Below the pieces are notes generated by a model. It was not told where the DNA came from. It ran no database searches and saw nothing but the letters and a program-made list of their open reading frames with translations. A DNA stretch of 64,000 nucleotides, taken from NCBI GenBank assembly GCA_036323355.1, contig AP028876.1:3100001-3164000 (forward strand), given 5' to 3'. This document shows, in pieces, positions 8,436 through 16,736 of the stretch. Every line of letters starts with the position of its first letter. Position 1 is the stretch's first letter. This stretch comes from Gottschalkiaceae bacterium SANA (GTDB lineage: Bacteria; Bacillota; Clostridia; Tissierellales; GPF-1). A program made the translations under genes and the position numbers.

Positions 8436-9209
8436 TTATTCAATTTCAATTTTCTCGGCAAATCGTTCCGTTTCATTTTGTACAACCATAGCCATATAAC
8501 CACTATGAAAACTAATAAAGGCTGTTGTGTCGTTCCGCATTACCATCAAGACTTGATTCTCCGGGTGATCGGGGGCTTCATACCTAAACCAAAACCATTC
8601 CGTTTGGTCTTCTGGAACCACATAGCGGAACTGGGCTTTCAACAGGGGTTGCACATCTCCCAGCAAGTGCTTCTCCACAACATAAGCGCGTGCCTTTTCT
8701 TCCATCATCTTCCGATCCATCGGTTCGTCCACCAAGCCTTCTTCCCAAAATGGATTGCTTATCTCCAATATCCGTTGGGTGTTTCCTTCAAACTTCCCGC
8801 TGATTGTCACCTGCCTAGCCGGATCTATTTTCGCCACACGATAATAGCCCTGGTCCAAAGCAGCAGGATATTTTTCCTTGATTGCTGCCACCCATTCATC
8901 ATCCAGTCGTTCCCATTCCAGCTCCACTTGTTTGGCATTTTGATAGGCAATGGATACCATATACTCTTCTTCATTCTTGGGTACCGTTAAAAAGTTTTGA
9001 AATGCCCACTCCGCCTTGCCCAAAAGATTCTCATCATATGTCGTGCCAAATTCTACAAGTCCAATTTCTACTGGCAAGGTGGCTTGCACCATAGAAGATA
9101 CCTTCACATGATCCACCAGCACCTCTCCTTTTTTTACTTTTTGATCGGATTCGCAAGCGCTGCATAGCAGTGCGCCAACCACCAAAGCAACTAAGAGTAT
9201 TCGCTTCAT
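8436..9209 (-). CDS. Lipoprotein of a two-component operon
   Basis: A 257-residue lipoprotein with signal MKRILLVALVVGALLCSAC, lipobox LCSAC. The mature part is rich in acidic residues and beta strands, for example 'WFWFRYEAPDHPENQVLMVM' near the end. I recognise no named family. Its ATG overlaps the histidine kinase stop (ATGA), so it is made together with the sensor. In Gram-positives such membrane-anchored partners often tune or sense for the kinase; that role is inference from position. A strong terminator follows. Confidence 0.7.
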   Translation of the reverse strand: MKRILLVALVVGALLCSACESDQKVKKGEVLVDHVKVSSMVQATLPVEIGLVEFGTTYDENLLGKAEWAFQNFLTVPKNEEEYMVSIAYQNAKQVELEWERLDDEWVAAIKEKYPAALDQGYYRVAKIDPARQVTISGKFEGNTQRILEISNPFWEEGLVDEPMDRKMMEEKARAYVVEKHLLGDVQPLLKAQFRYVVPEDQTEWFWFRYEAPDHPENQVLMVMRNDTTAFISFHSGYMAMVVQNETERFAEKIEIE

Positions 9210-10627
9210 CTCTGCACCTCCTTGAAAATCATGGTGACAGATGTTCCTTCATTCAATTGACTTTTGATTTCAAACCTACCCTGGTGTATTTCCAAAACCC
9301 GCTGGCAAATGGACAAGCCCAGCCCTGCACCATGATGCTTGCGGGTACGGGCTTTATCCACCATATAAAAGGGTTCCACAATCCGCGCTATTTCCGTCTC
9401 TGCCATGCCTATGCCATTGTCTTGCACCCGAATCTGCATTTCGTGATTTGTGAAATGCAGGAAGACAGCAATTTGTCCCCTCTCTTCAACCGCCTTTACA
9501 GCATTATCTAAAATATTTTTCAACAACACTTTAAAATAATCCGCTTCCACAATCCAAAAGCCTGGCTCAAGATCCGCTTCTATATGAATATCCTTGTCTT
9601 GAAATCGCGGCACCATTGCCTGCAAAACCTCTTTAATCAGCCCATCCATAGATGTGTTTTCAAATGCAAAGTTGCCTTTGCGCAGCAGAATCAGGTCCAT
9701 TAATTTCATAGACAATCTTTCTAAATGGCGCCCTTCCTCCCAAATCACCTGCAAAGCCTCGGTACGAGTTTCTTCATCTGTTTTTGCATTGCGAAGATAC
9801 TCGGCATAGCCGATCACCGACGTTAGGGGTGTTTTCATTTCATGGGTAAAGCTTTCAATAAAGGCTTCCTTTTCACGATTCGCCGCTTCTAAACGAATCG
9901 TATTGTCTTGGATGGAAGCAGCCATCTGATTCAAGTGATGACCGAGCAGAGCAAACTCATACCCATTTTGTTCCGGTAGCCGCCTCTCCAAATTTCCATC
10001 CGTCATTTCTTGAGTCATTTGCACCATGGCTTTCAAGGGTTTTGCAATAGACTGACTGATCAAGAGCATGAAAAGGGAAAAAAGCAATAGAGCCAAAACC
10101 TCCGACTGAAAAAACAACCTCCACTGATGGTCAATCATCGTGTAAAAATCAGTGATATCCCGCGCATATGTTAAGTAAAACCATTCACCATTTAGTTGAA
10201 TCTGACTGGATACAAAAAGCAAACTGCGGTCTCCGTGATCACGGATAAGAGTTCGCCTCTCATCCCTAGAAGAAAAATTCAACTCTGGGCGTTCCTTTGG
10301 CCATTCCATGTTAAAATTTGATGCAACCTGACTTCCGTCCTGATCAAGAATCTCCACATAGACTTCTGGCAGCGTTTCAACTAAAATCTTCAAGTACCCT
10401 TGAATCAAATCACGATTAAGTATAGACAAGTCAATCCCCATGCCCGAAATCATAGGAATCTGTTCCCACAAACCATAGACAATCGTTGCTTCTTCATTAC
10501 GGCTGCGTTCCACTTCCCGCCTTAGTCCCGCATTTTTACTCTCCTCCAGGTTCACATAACCCGTTGCATTAAAAATCAGCAGGAAGAGCAAGACTGTAAA
10601 AAGATAAATTTTTAAAGCCAGTTTCAT
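9206..10627 (-). CDS. Sensor histidine kinase with extracellular domain and HAMP
   Basis: A 473-residue membrane sensor kinase. Layout: first membrane helix (LKIYLFTVLLFLLIFNATG), an extracellular domain of about 130 residues, second helix (SEVLALLLFSLFMLLISQSI) and HAMP ('KPLKAMVQMTQEMTDGN'). The HisKA phospho-acceptor is ESFTHEMKTPLTSVIGYAEY, and the ATPase has N box NILDNAVKAV, G1 DNGIGM and G2 GAGLGLSI. The ATG at 10627 is preferred (GGGAGG six bases upstream) over a start 24 bases earlier inside the regulator gene. It begins one base after the response-regulator stop, so the two form a cognate pair. The stimulus is unknown, possibly envelope-related given the neighbours. Confidence 0.92.
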   Translation of the reverse strand: MKLALKIYLFTVLLFLLIFNATGYVNLEESKNAGLRREVERSRNEEATIVYGLWEQIPMISGMGIDLSILNRDLIQGYLKILVETLPEVYVEILDQDGSQVASNFNMEWPKERPELNFSSRDERRTLIRDHGDRSLLFVSSQIQLNGEWFYLTYARDITDFYTMIDHQWRLFFQSEVLALLLFSLFMLLISQSIAKPLKAMVQMTQEMTDGNLERRLPEQNGYEFALLGHHLNQMAASIQDNTIRLEAANREKEAFIESFTHEMKTPLTSVIGYAEYLRNAKTDEETRTEALQVIWEEGRHLERLSMKLMDLILLRKGNFAFENTSMDGLIKEVLQAMVPRFQDKDIHIEADLEPGFWIVEADYFKVLLKNILDNAVKAVEERGQIAVFLHFTNHEMQIRVQDNGIGMAETEIARIVEPFYMVDKARTRKHHGAGLGLSICQRVLEIHQGRFEIKSQLNEGTSVTMIFKEVQR

Positions 10628-10628
10628 C

Positions 10629-11285
10629 TTATCCCTCCCAACGATAACCAATCTTATAGACCGTTTTTATCACATCACCCAAGTCCAGTTTTTTGCGAAG
10701 CTCCTTCACATGCACATCTACGGTGCGGGTCCCCCCTGCAAAATCCATGTCCCAAACCCGATCCAGAATCTGTTCGCGTGACAAGGCAATATTCTTATTT
10801 CGAAGGAACATGCAAAGCAACTCATATTCCTTTAGTGTCAAATCAATCACCTTGCCATTCTTTCTCACACAGCGTTCATCTTCTTGCACTTCAATGTGAC
10901 CAAACCGCATCACAGGCTCAATCTTCCCCGCCCTGCGCAGCACCGATTCTACCCGTGCCAAAAGCTCAATACCTTCAAAGGGTTTAATCATGTAATCATC
11001 AGCCCCCAACTTCAAGCCTTTAACCCGATCCAACACATTGACCTTAGCCGTTAAAAAAATTACGGGCACTCCAGAACCGCGCACCTCTTCCATCACTTGG
11101 AAACCATCGATGCCCGGCAGCATAACATCCAAAAGAACCAGGTCATATCTATCCTTTTTTATCTCCTCAACCGCAGCCAAACCGTCAAAAACGACCGAAG
11201 TCTCATACCCACTTAAATGAAGGTTCATTTCAATCAATTTGGAAATATTCACTTCGTCCTCAACAATCAAAATTCGTTTGCCCAT
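10629..11285 (-). CDS. OmpR/PhoB-family response regulator
   Basis: A 218-residue regulator. The receiver domain (1-120) has the acidic pocket 'ILIVEDE', phospho-acceptor Asp in DLVLLDVMLPG, and the conserved Thr/Lys in FLTAK and KPFEG. A winged-helix DNA-binding domain covers about 125-218 ('LTLKEYELLCMFLRN', 'RTVDVHVKELRKKL', 'YKIGYRW'). It is first in the operon regulator, kinase, lipoprotein. Members of this family bind direct repeats spaced about 10-11 bp, and such repeats lie upstream of its own gene and of four other sites in the first 16 kb, so it is the likely master of that local regulon. Confidence 0.93.
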   Translation of the reverse strand: MGKRILIVEDEVNISKLIEMNLHLSGYETSVVFDGLAAVEEIKKDRYDLVLLDVMLPGIDGFQVMEEVRGSGVPVIFLTAKVNVLDRVKGLKLGADDYMIKPFEGIELLARVESVLRRAGKIEPVMRFGHIEVQEDERCVRKNGKVIDLTLKEYELLCMFLRNKNIALSREQILDRVWDMDFAGGTRTVDVHVKELRKKLDLGDVIKTVYKIGYRWEG

Positions 11286-11304
11286 GGCGGTCTCCTTTTT
11301 TCTT

Positions 11305-11399
11305 ATTGTACCATAATCAAATCAGCCAACTTCCCGCTTCTTTTTCAAACTATCACACCATCATAGAGAAGTTGCGTAAGACTTGTAAGGAAGTTGTAA
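11305..11399 (-). promoter_or_regulatory. Promoter and direct-repeat operator of the regulator operon (copy E)
   Basis: The minus strand shows TACAAT (11305-11310) near the start, preceded by an AAGGAG ribosome binding site. Three TTAC(A/G) half-sites (complements of 11375-11379, 11384-11388 and 11395-11399) lie further upstream, with 9- and 11-bp periods. This suggests autoregulation by the encoded response regulator. Confidence 0.45.
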
Positions 11400-11436
11400 A
11401 ATCTTCAAACCACCAAGAGAAAGGAAAATCGCCTCA

Positions 11437-11470
11437 ACAAAAAAATCTATCCCAAAAGGATAGATTTTTT
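11437..11470 (-). terminator. Rho-independent terminator
   Basis: Stem AATCTATCC/GGATAGATT (11444-11452 with 11458-11466) with a 5-base loop is flanked by A and T runs on both sides. It lies 20 bases after the stop of the 819-residue surface protein and can act in both directions. Confidence 0.85.
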
Positions 11471-11489
11471 CCGCTTCGATAACGCTTTG

Positions 11490-13949
11490 CTACTTCTGTA
11501 CAGATTTACGATGTACAAGTCGTGTTATTCCATCAATCTGTTCAATAACAAAGAAATCAATGGTGTAGGTGGTCTGCCCTGCTTCATCCGTTTGCAGGTG
11601 GATCTCGAATGTCGAGTCAGTTCCAGCTGGTATGCCTTCAAGCCAGTCACCTTCAAAGCTTGTCATTGGAATATTGATTTCATGACCTTGATAGTTCAAG
11701 AGTAAATCTCTGGCTCCTTTACCCATTCTAGCAATCAAATCGGCATAAGGAATTTGTAGGCGTACATCCTTTGCTTTTGATCGAAGAGGCACTCGATAAT
11801 CGATCAAGCCATTTTCATCTTTTTGAATGATCAAACCAAAGCACAAATCATCGAACCGTGCAAGAGTCTGTCCTCCAAATGTGCGCTCCGCAACAAGATG
11901 ATGAAATCGACCGGGCACTATTTTGGCTTCTTTGTTCACGCTAACCGTATAGGTTTTTGCCAACCCATCTTCCGCTGTTACAACAATGGGGATGATTGTT
12001 GACTCTTCAAGTAACTCAATCGGCATGCTGACCGTGCCCGATGTTACAGCCAGCCCATTAACCGTCATGCTTGCTTTCTCATCTGCAAGGGTTCCTGTTA
12101 CTGTAAGGCTGGTTACACTTCTTGCCACCCTTACCGCATAACTGGTTTCTCCGGCATCAAAGCCTGGGGTCAAAGAACCTTGGCTAACCACTAATCCACT
12201 TAGGTCATTATTGCTGCTTAGGGGTGTCGGTTCTGCTTTGGTTACGGTCAGTGTATAGGTCTTATGATCCGTTTGGTACTCTGCCGTTACAACAATTTCT
12301 ATCTTGGTCTCTTTTTCAACCAGTGCAATAACTTCACTAGCACTTTTCCCATTTACCGACACGCTTGCGTTGATATCATCCACAAGTCCCGCCACGGTAA
12401 TGGCCCGCGTCTCATGGGCTACCGTAGTCGCATAGACTATTGTTTCTGGATCAAAAATTGGGTCTAGTGTGCCAAGACTCGTGGTCAAGCCACTCAATTT
12501 TACAGGCTCTGGCATCTCCGTAACAACCTTAATTGTATAACTCTTTCGGTCTCCAACCTGAGGGGTTACATCAAAGCGAAACAAGAGATCATCTGGATCT
12601 GGATGAAATTCAATTTGTATGGTTCCGTCTTGGGCCATCATGATTCCACCAATCATTGCGGCCCTCATGTTCCCTTTAATATCGGCGACCCTCACGATTG
12701 TACCCTCGCTTGCTGGTGCTGTGGTCACTTTGACTACTCTAGGAAGGGCTACTCTTCCTGAATTAGGATCAAATTCAATTTGTGGATTGGCCACAATTAA
12801 GTACTCGGTTTGATCCGGGCTAAATGCCGGATACAAAGTGCCTCCGCTAACGACTAGGCTGCCCAAGTTGTTTTTCTCAACAACGGGTGCTGGGGCTGCT
12901 TTGGTTACGGTCAAGGTATAGGTTTGGTCGCTTCCATCTTCCGCTGTTACAAGGATTGGAATAATGGTAGCAGATTCCTCGTTCAATCTAACCATTTTAC
13001 TGGCCGGTCCGCCATCAATCGACACATTCGCTTTGCTATCCGCTGGTGTTGCTGTCACGCTAATTCCCTCAGTTCCGCTGGCTACTGTTGCTGTATAGGT
13101 CTTTGTATCCGCATGGAATTCGGGAGATAGGGTTCCAGGAAGTGCCCCTTCGCTGAAGGTCAATGCACTTAAGTCCTTATTGCTGCTCAATACGACCGGA
13201 GGAGCAGCTTGTCTAAATACGGAAATAGAATAGGTGCTAATGGTTTGCCCCAATACATCAATAGTCAGTCGATTAAATCCAACGTTCAATCCTATCGGAT
13301 CAGCCCCTCCAGAACGCATATTCAAAGGCATCGGCATGGTAGGCGCGTAAATATAAACATCTAAACTAGGTTCTATGGCATTTGCAATTACGCTAATCAT
13401 ACTCACTTCATTTCCTACAACTACCGCATAATTTAAACATTCTGGGTTGAATACAGGTGTCAGTGATCCATTTCTTATTCGTAAGTTGCCCAATAGACTC
13501 ATAGGGTCTATGGTCTGATTCTCACTATTATTCACCTTTAGGGTATAAGTTTTTGTACTTCTATCCTCCGCCGTCACATCGATATCAAGTGAAGCTTCTC
13601 TAGGTAGAGGTGGAATCAATCCTTGATTAACGCCCAGCTGCACGAACTCGGGTGGACCGGTGAATGATATGGCCGCATGGGTATCTTCCGTCGTTCCCGT
13701 CACTGTAATTGGCAAGTGAGAGCCATCACCCACAACCACATACTCGGTTTGATCCGGGCTGAAAGCCGGAAGCAAAAACCCGTTTGCAATGGTCAAATTA
13801 CTCAAATTACTGTTGTCGCTAAGGCCTAAAGTGTCAATTTCACCCTCTGTGTTCAAGGGATCGGCAAATACCGGAAAACTGACTGCCTGCAACAAGAGCA
13901 AAAAGCAAAGTACATATACAATCCTTCCCATTCCTTTTTCTTTTCTCAT
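11490..13949 (-). CDS. Secreted protein with six cadherin-like beta-sandwich repeats
   Basis: An 819-residue exported protein with signal peptide MGRIVYVLCFLLLLQAVSFPVFA. Six repeats of about 90-110 residues follow. Each opens with 'LxxLxxxxGxLxPxFxPxxxxYxxxV' and closes with a 'TYTLTVTK'-like strand, the pattern of the Cadherin-like beta-sandwich domain (PF12733). The last 130 residues form a different domain that is also found at the end of the lipoprotein at 14192-15727 ('VPLRSKAKDVRLQIPYADL', then 'RLVHRKSV' at the very end). No LPXTG anchor or S-layer domain is visible, so it is either released or held through the C-terminal domain. AGGAGG precedes the ATG by six bases. A role in the cell envelope or adhesion is inference. 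Confidence 0.85.
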   Translation of the reverse strand: MRKEKGMGRIVYVLCFLLLLQAVSFPVFADPLNTEGEIDTLGLSDNSNLSNLTIANGFLLPAFSPDQTEYVVVGDGSHLPITVTGTTEDTHAAISFTGPPEFVQLGVNQGLIPPLPREASLDIDVTAEDRSTKTYTLKVNNSENQTIDPMSLLGNLRIRNGSLTPVFNPECLNYAVVVGNEVSMISVIANAIEPSLDVYIYAPTMPMPLNMRSGGADPIGLNVGFNRLTIDVLGQTISTYSISVFRQAAPPVVLSSNKDLSALTFSEGALPGTLSPEFHADTKTYTATVASGTEGISVTATPADSKANVSIDGGPASKMVRLNEESATIIPILVTAEDGSDQTYTLTVTKAAPAPVVEKNNLGSLVVSGGTLYPAFSPDQTEYLIVANPQIEFDPNSGRVALPRVVKVTTAPASEGTIVRVADIKGNMRAAMIGGIMMAQDGTIQIEFHPDPDDLLFRFDVTPQVGDRKSYTIKVVTEMPEPVKLSGLTTSLGTLDPIFDPETIVYATTVAHETRAITVAGLVDDINASVSVNGKSASEVIALVEKETKIEIVVTAEYQTDHKTYTLTVTKAEPTPLSSNNDLSGLVVSQGSLTPGFDAGETSYAVRVARSVTSLTVTGTLADEKASMTVNGLAVTSGTVSMPIELLEESTIIPIVVTAEDGLAKTYTVSVNKEAKIVPGRFHHLVAERTFGGQTLARFDDLCFGLIIQKDENGLIDYRVPLRSKAKDVRLQIPYADLIARMGKGARDLLLNYQGHEINIPMTSFEGDWLEGIPAGTDSTFEIHLQTDEAGQTTYTIDFFVIEQIDGITRLVHRKSVQK

Positions 13950-14057
13950 TCTAGTCCTCCTACTTTTTGTTTATTTGAGTCATCCTTCTTCACATATCCA
14001 TCAAATTCCAATGAGTGACAATGACTCTAAGCAAATTAAAATTAACTTGCTTATTAT

Positions 14058-14083
14058 GAAAAAAAGACGACCATAGTCGTCTT
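14058..14083 (-). terminator. Rho-independent terminator
   Basis: An 8-bp perfect stem AAGACGAC/GTCGTCTT with a 4-base loop (14064-14083) is followed on the minus strand by a run of T. It can end the transcript from 14192-15727. It also lies only about 20 bases downstream of the promoter-like site at 14103, which is discussed in the findings. Confidence 0.8.
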
Positions 14084-14102
14084 CTTTCTAATCATTATCT
14101 CC

Positions 14103-14157
14103 AGTATATCCCAGAATATAAGAAGTTTCATCCACAAGAACTTTACATTTTCTTACA
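14103..14157 (-). promoter_or_regulatory. Promoter-like element with TTACA direct repeat (copy B)
   Basis: The minus strand has TATACT at 14103-14108. A perfect TTACA pair (plus-strand 14143-14147 and 14153-14157, 10-bp period) lies exactly 34 bases upstream of it, the same distance as in copy A at 2076-2130. The two regions share most of about 60 bp. Confidence 0.5.
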
Positions 14158-14191
14158 AGAAAGAAAGAGCCTCGATGAGTTTACCAATAGG

Positions 14192-15727
14192 CTAGTAAAT
14201 ACTTTGGCGGTGTACAAGCTTTGTCTTTTCATTTACCTGCTCAATGGTCAGCACTTGTATGGAAACAAGAGTAATTTCCTCTTCATTTTGTTGTAATTGA
14301 ATTTCAAAATATGCATCGGTTTGACATGACATCTTTGCAAACACATCTGCACATTCAAACTTTGACATGGCAATCTGAATCTCTTTTCCTCCATAGCTAA
14401 TCACCATTTGGTCCAATTGATTTTCAATCCGCCTTGCAACATCTCCATAGGGAATACAGAGATTTACCTTTGCATCCTTAGTCCGGATGGGCACAAGATA
14501 TTGCTGTGCACCTGTTGCAGAATCTTGTCGTTTGACCAAACCAAATTCATTGGCTGCATAGCTTGCCATGGTTTTTCCACCTTTGCGGTGTTCTGCAATT
14601 AGTGGACGAGATGAAGAGGCTGGGCGATTTTGCACTTTCTCTTCCTCGTCTGTTTGCCATACACACTTCACGGCTTCCCACAGGAGTCTCTCTTCTACAA
14701 GCGATTGACGTAGATAAACAGTCTCTCCATTAGGACCTTCCGTGATCGCAGCTGCTGAATGATCCACAGGTGTTTGGTCAATGAATTCTCCGTTCAACGT
14801 GTATCGCTGTAAGTAGGATTCTTTCAAGGCGCCCACCTCTACCAATACCACAATGGCTTCATCCGTTGTGTAAAGTCCCTTCAGTTGCATATTGGCTTTT
14901 ACAACATCCATTTCTTCCGGTTTTGCAGGAAGCTTAAGAGAAAATTCATTGACAAGACCTTGACCCTTTTCTACAAAGTAGTCCATGACTTCGGTCCCTT
15001 CAAACCGTACGATTCGAATTTCTTCTCCCCATTCATTGTCCGACTTTAACCTGCCGCCATAGACTATCTGTTTGCCGTCAGACGTAAAATCATAACCGCT
15101 AACCTGGCTATAATCAAAACGCTTATCCCAAACATGCATGGAATTCTCTAATCTGCTTTCTATGGGAATTCCAATCTGTGCTGAAAAAATAGGGGTACCA
15201 GCATGATACTGGTAATTCATATAAAAAATATAGTCCGCTAAACTTCCGTTTTGAGCCAAGAGGCCGCTGCACCTAGAATCGTAAATTCTCCCCGACATCG
15301 CTTGCGGTGTCTCTCCGCTCAAGCGAAAGAGATGACCTCTAGTCCGATGAAGCTTTTCAATACTATAAACCTCATTGCCGTCAAACACAATCTGTCCACG
15401 ATCATATCCCATTATTTCCGGATATTGTGGCTGATTAATCTTGTCCCCATTCGAAGAATACACCCATTGCACCGGTACATGATCCCAATTATGCGTCGAG
15501 TAGTCCTTTGTTAGAATGACGTAATATGCATCTTCCATGGCAGAATAGGTCAAACTTTTTACGTTCTCTTTATTCACTTCAACACCTGTCTCGATCAACT
15601 CTTCCATGGTGAAAATATTTTCATGATCGGCTCCCATAGGATCCGCTGCTGGTTCGGCAGTCATCGCAAATCCGCAAGCCTGTAGTGATATCATTATAAG
15701 TAGTGCAAAAATACCCGTTTTTTTCAT
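14192..15727 (-). CDS. Lipoprotein sharing its C-terminal domain with the neighbouring surface protein
   Basis: A 511-residue lipoprotein. The start at 15727 (MKKTGIFALLIMISLQACG, lipobox Cys) lies six bases after GGAGGT; earlier in-frame ATGs lack a site. About 350 residues of beta-rich repeats follow ('GQIVFDGNEVYSIEKL', 'DFTSDGKQIVYGG', 'YTLNGEFIDQTPV'), suggesting a propeller-like fold. The last 130 residues align with the end of the 819-residue protein (11490-13949), including 'LIAEHRKGGKTMASY', 'VPIRTKDAKVNLCIPYGD' and 'TKLVHRQS'. I know no named family for that domain. It probably works outside the membrane, in one pathway with its neighbour. Confidence 0.65.
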   Translation of the reverse strand: MKKTGIFALLIMISLQACGFAMTAEPAADPMGADHENIFTMEELIETGVEVNKENVKSLTYSAMEDAYYVILTKDYSTHNWDHVPVQWVYSSNGDKINQPQYPEIMGYDRGQIVFDGNEVYSIEKLHRTRGHLFRLSGETPQAMSGRIYDSRCSGLLAQNGSLADYIFYMNYQYHAGTPIFSAQIGIPIESRLENSMHVWDKRFDYSQVSGYDFTSDGKQIVYGGRLKSDNEWGEEIRIVRFEGTEVMDYFVEKGQGLVNEFSLKLPAKPEEMDVVKANMQLKGLYTTDEAIVVLVEVGALKESYLQRYTLNGEFIDQTPVDHSAAAITEGPNGETVYLRQSLVEERLLWEAVKCVWQTDEEEKVQNRPASSSRPLIAEHRKGGKTMASYAANEFGLVKRQDSATGAQQYLVPIRTKDAKVNLCIPYGDVARRIENQLDQMVISYGGKEIQIAMSKFECADVFAKMSCQTDAYFEIQLQQNEEEITLVSIQVLTIEQVNEKTKLVHRQSIY

Positions 15728-15746
15728 AGTCATACCTCCACATTTC

Positions 15747-15789
15747 ATTATACTGGTAATTTCGGAATGCAAACTTACAATTTCTTACA
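15747..15789 (-). promoter_or_regulatory. Promoter with TTACA direct repeat (copy C)
   Basis: The minus strand shows TATAAT (15747-15752) 20 bases upstream of the lipoprotein start. A perfect TTACA pair (plus-strand 15775-15779 and 15785-15789) lies 22 bases further upstream, overlapping the place of a missing -35 box. The repeat is 12 bp closer to the -10 box than in copies A and B, about one helical turn. The plus-strand gene at 15905 may use the same site. Confidence 0.55.
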
Positions 15790-15904
15790 ATCCATCACTA
15801 AGTACTCATAAGTTTCATCAGATTTTCATCTTTTTTTTATTCTCACCTAACTTCCCTGCCATAAAATAGGCTTATCAAGTTATGAAAAAAAGGAGTATGA
15901 GATT

Positions 15905-16177
15905 ATGAATGAAACGATGCAAAGATTTGGGGATTTTCTTAAACGATTTCTGATTGTATTATTCGGCGGTTCTGTAGGAATCGGTTTGATAGGAGGCAGC
16001 GCCATTACCGTATTAATCGGGGTAGTCAAATCCATGGGCTATTTCCCTGAAATTGTTGTTCGCGTTGGCTTTTGGGAGCTAGCTCAGTCTTGGATTATGC
16101 CCGTAACTGGCATTGTTGGAGCTCTATTACTCGTAAGTGGCCTTTGCTGTCTTCGTAAAGCTTTCGCCCAACTTTAA
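15905..16177 (+). CDS. Small two-helix membrane protein, unknown function
   Basis: A 90-residue protein with AAAGGAG eight to ten bases before the ATG. Two strongly hydrophobic segments are visible: 'FLIVLFGGSVGIGLIGGSAITVLIGVV' and 'WIMPVTGIVGALLLVSGLCCL'. The first is rich in Gly, as in small envelope-stress or holin-like proteins, but I recognise no family. It is transcribed divergently from the lipoprotein gene, and the TTACA repeat of copy C lies between them. It leads a row of small plus-strand membrane-protein genes (16273, 16473, 16737, 16983). Confidence 0.65.
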   Translation: MNETMQRFGDFLKRFLIVLFGGSVGIGLIGGSAITVLIGVVKSMGYFPEIVVRVGFWELAQSWIMPVTGIVGALLLVSGLCCLRKAFAQL

Positions 16178-16229
16178 AAAGAGTTTATAAAATGGTTATA
16201 TTCTATTCATCTTAACTTTAAGACTTGGG

Positions 16230-16389
16230 GGTATACTAAAGTCATAATAAAAAAAGTAAGGAGGTCACATAGATGAGTATGATCATGATTCTTTCACAAG
16301 GACTACTAATGGCGATTGGGGCTGCTTACATTGCTTCAAGTTTCATGGAATTTAATTTAAAGGAATCAATGGAAGCAGTAAAGAACTAG
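16230..16389 (+). CDS. Tiny membrane peptide, 38 residues, with its promoter
   Basis: The reading frame itself is 16273-16389. It begins with MSMIMILSQGLLMAIGAAY, one hydrophobic helix, and ends with a charged tail (FNLKESMEAVKN). AAGGAGG lies eight bases before the ATG. A TATACT box stands at about 16233-16238 in GGGGGTATACTAAAG, so the gene has its own promoter, and the feature start here includes it. No homologue is known to me. Gene length, single helix and charged C-terminus are typical of small regulatory membrane proteins. Confidence 0.55.
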
Positions 16390-16472
16390 GTGAAAAGTCA
16401 AAAAAGTAGCTAATGAACCCTAGTAAGAGGTTCTAACGATATTGCAAGTCAGATGACTGGGAGGAAATGCAG

Positions 16473-16598
16473 ATGATGATTACAGTTTTAAGCCGAGTCT
16501 TTATGATGATCGGAATCGCAACCGTATCAACAAAACTAATGGAACGAAGAAGAGAACAAAAGATGCGCATGGTTCCCGTACGAATGAAAAATCAATAG
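16473..16598 (+). CDS. Tiny membrane peptide, 41 residues
   Basis: A short frame with GGGAGG eight bases before ATG 16473; the ATG at 16467 is too close to that site. The product begins with MMITVLSRVFMMIGIATVST, one hydrophobic helix, followed by a strongly basic tail (KLMERRREQKMRM). A clear terminator follows 10 bases after the stop. It lies 83 bases after the 38-residue gene with no promoter between that I can see, so the two are likely co-transcribed. The function is unknown. Confidence 0.55.
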   Translation: MMITVLSRVFMMIGIATVSTKLMERRREQKMRMVPVRMKNQ

Positions 16599-16607
16599 CG
16601 ACATATA

Positions 16608-16654
16608 AAAGCCCCGGATTCCGCGATTCCTATCATCGCAGAGTCTGGGGCTTT
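16608..16654 (+). terminator. Rho-independent terminator
   Basis: The outer stem AAAGCCCC/GGGGCTTT (16608-16615 with 16647-16654) has an inner arm GCGAT/ATCGC. It lies directly after the 41-residue gene. Confidence 0.75.
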
Positions 16655-16702
16655 AACTTTCATGAAAGCGTGATAATTCGTCCATCTTTCTCGACGTCAT
16701 GG

Positions 16703-16708
16703 TATACT
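16703..16708 (+). promoter_or_regulatory. -10 box of the SHOCT gene pair
   Basis: TATACT within GGTATACTAAAATC lies about 30 bases before the SHOCT gene. No good -35 box is seen. The same GGTATACTAAA context precedes the genes at 16273 and 39299. Confidence 0.45.
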
Positions 16709-16736
16709 AAAATCAAAGACTATCAGGAGGAAAAAA

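Noticed and set aside
14060-14101. 13-codon minus-strand frame after TATACT at 14103
   Set aside because: The frame is mostly the terminator hairpin itself and would be leaderless.
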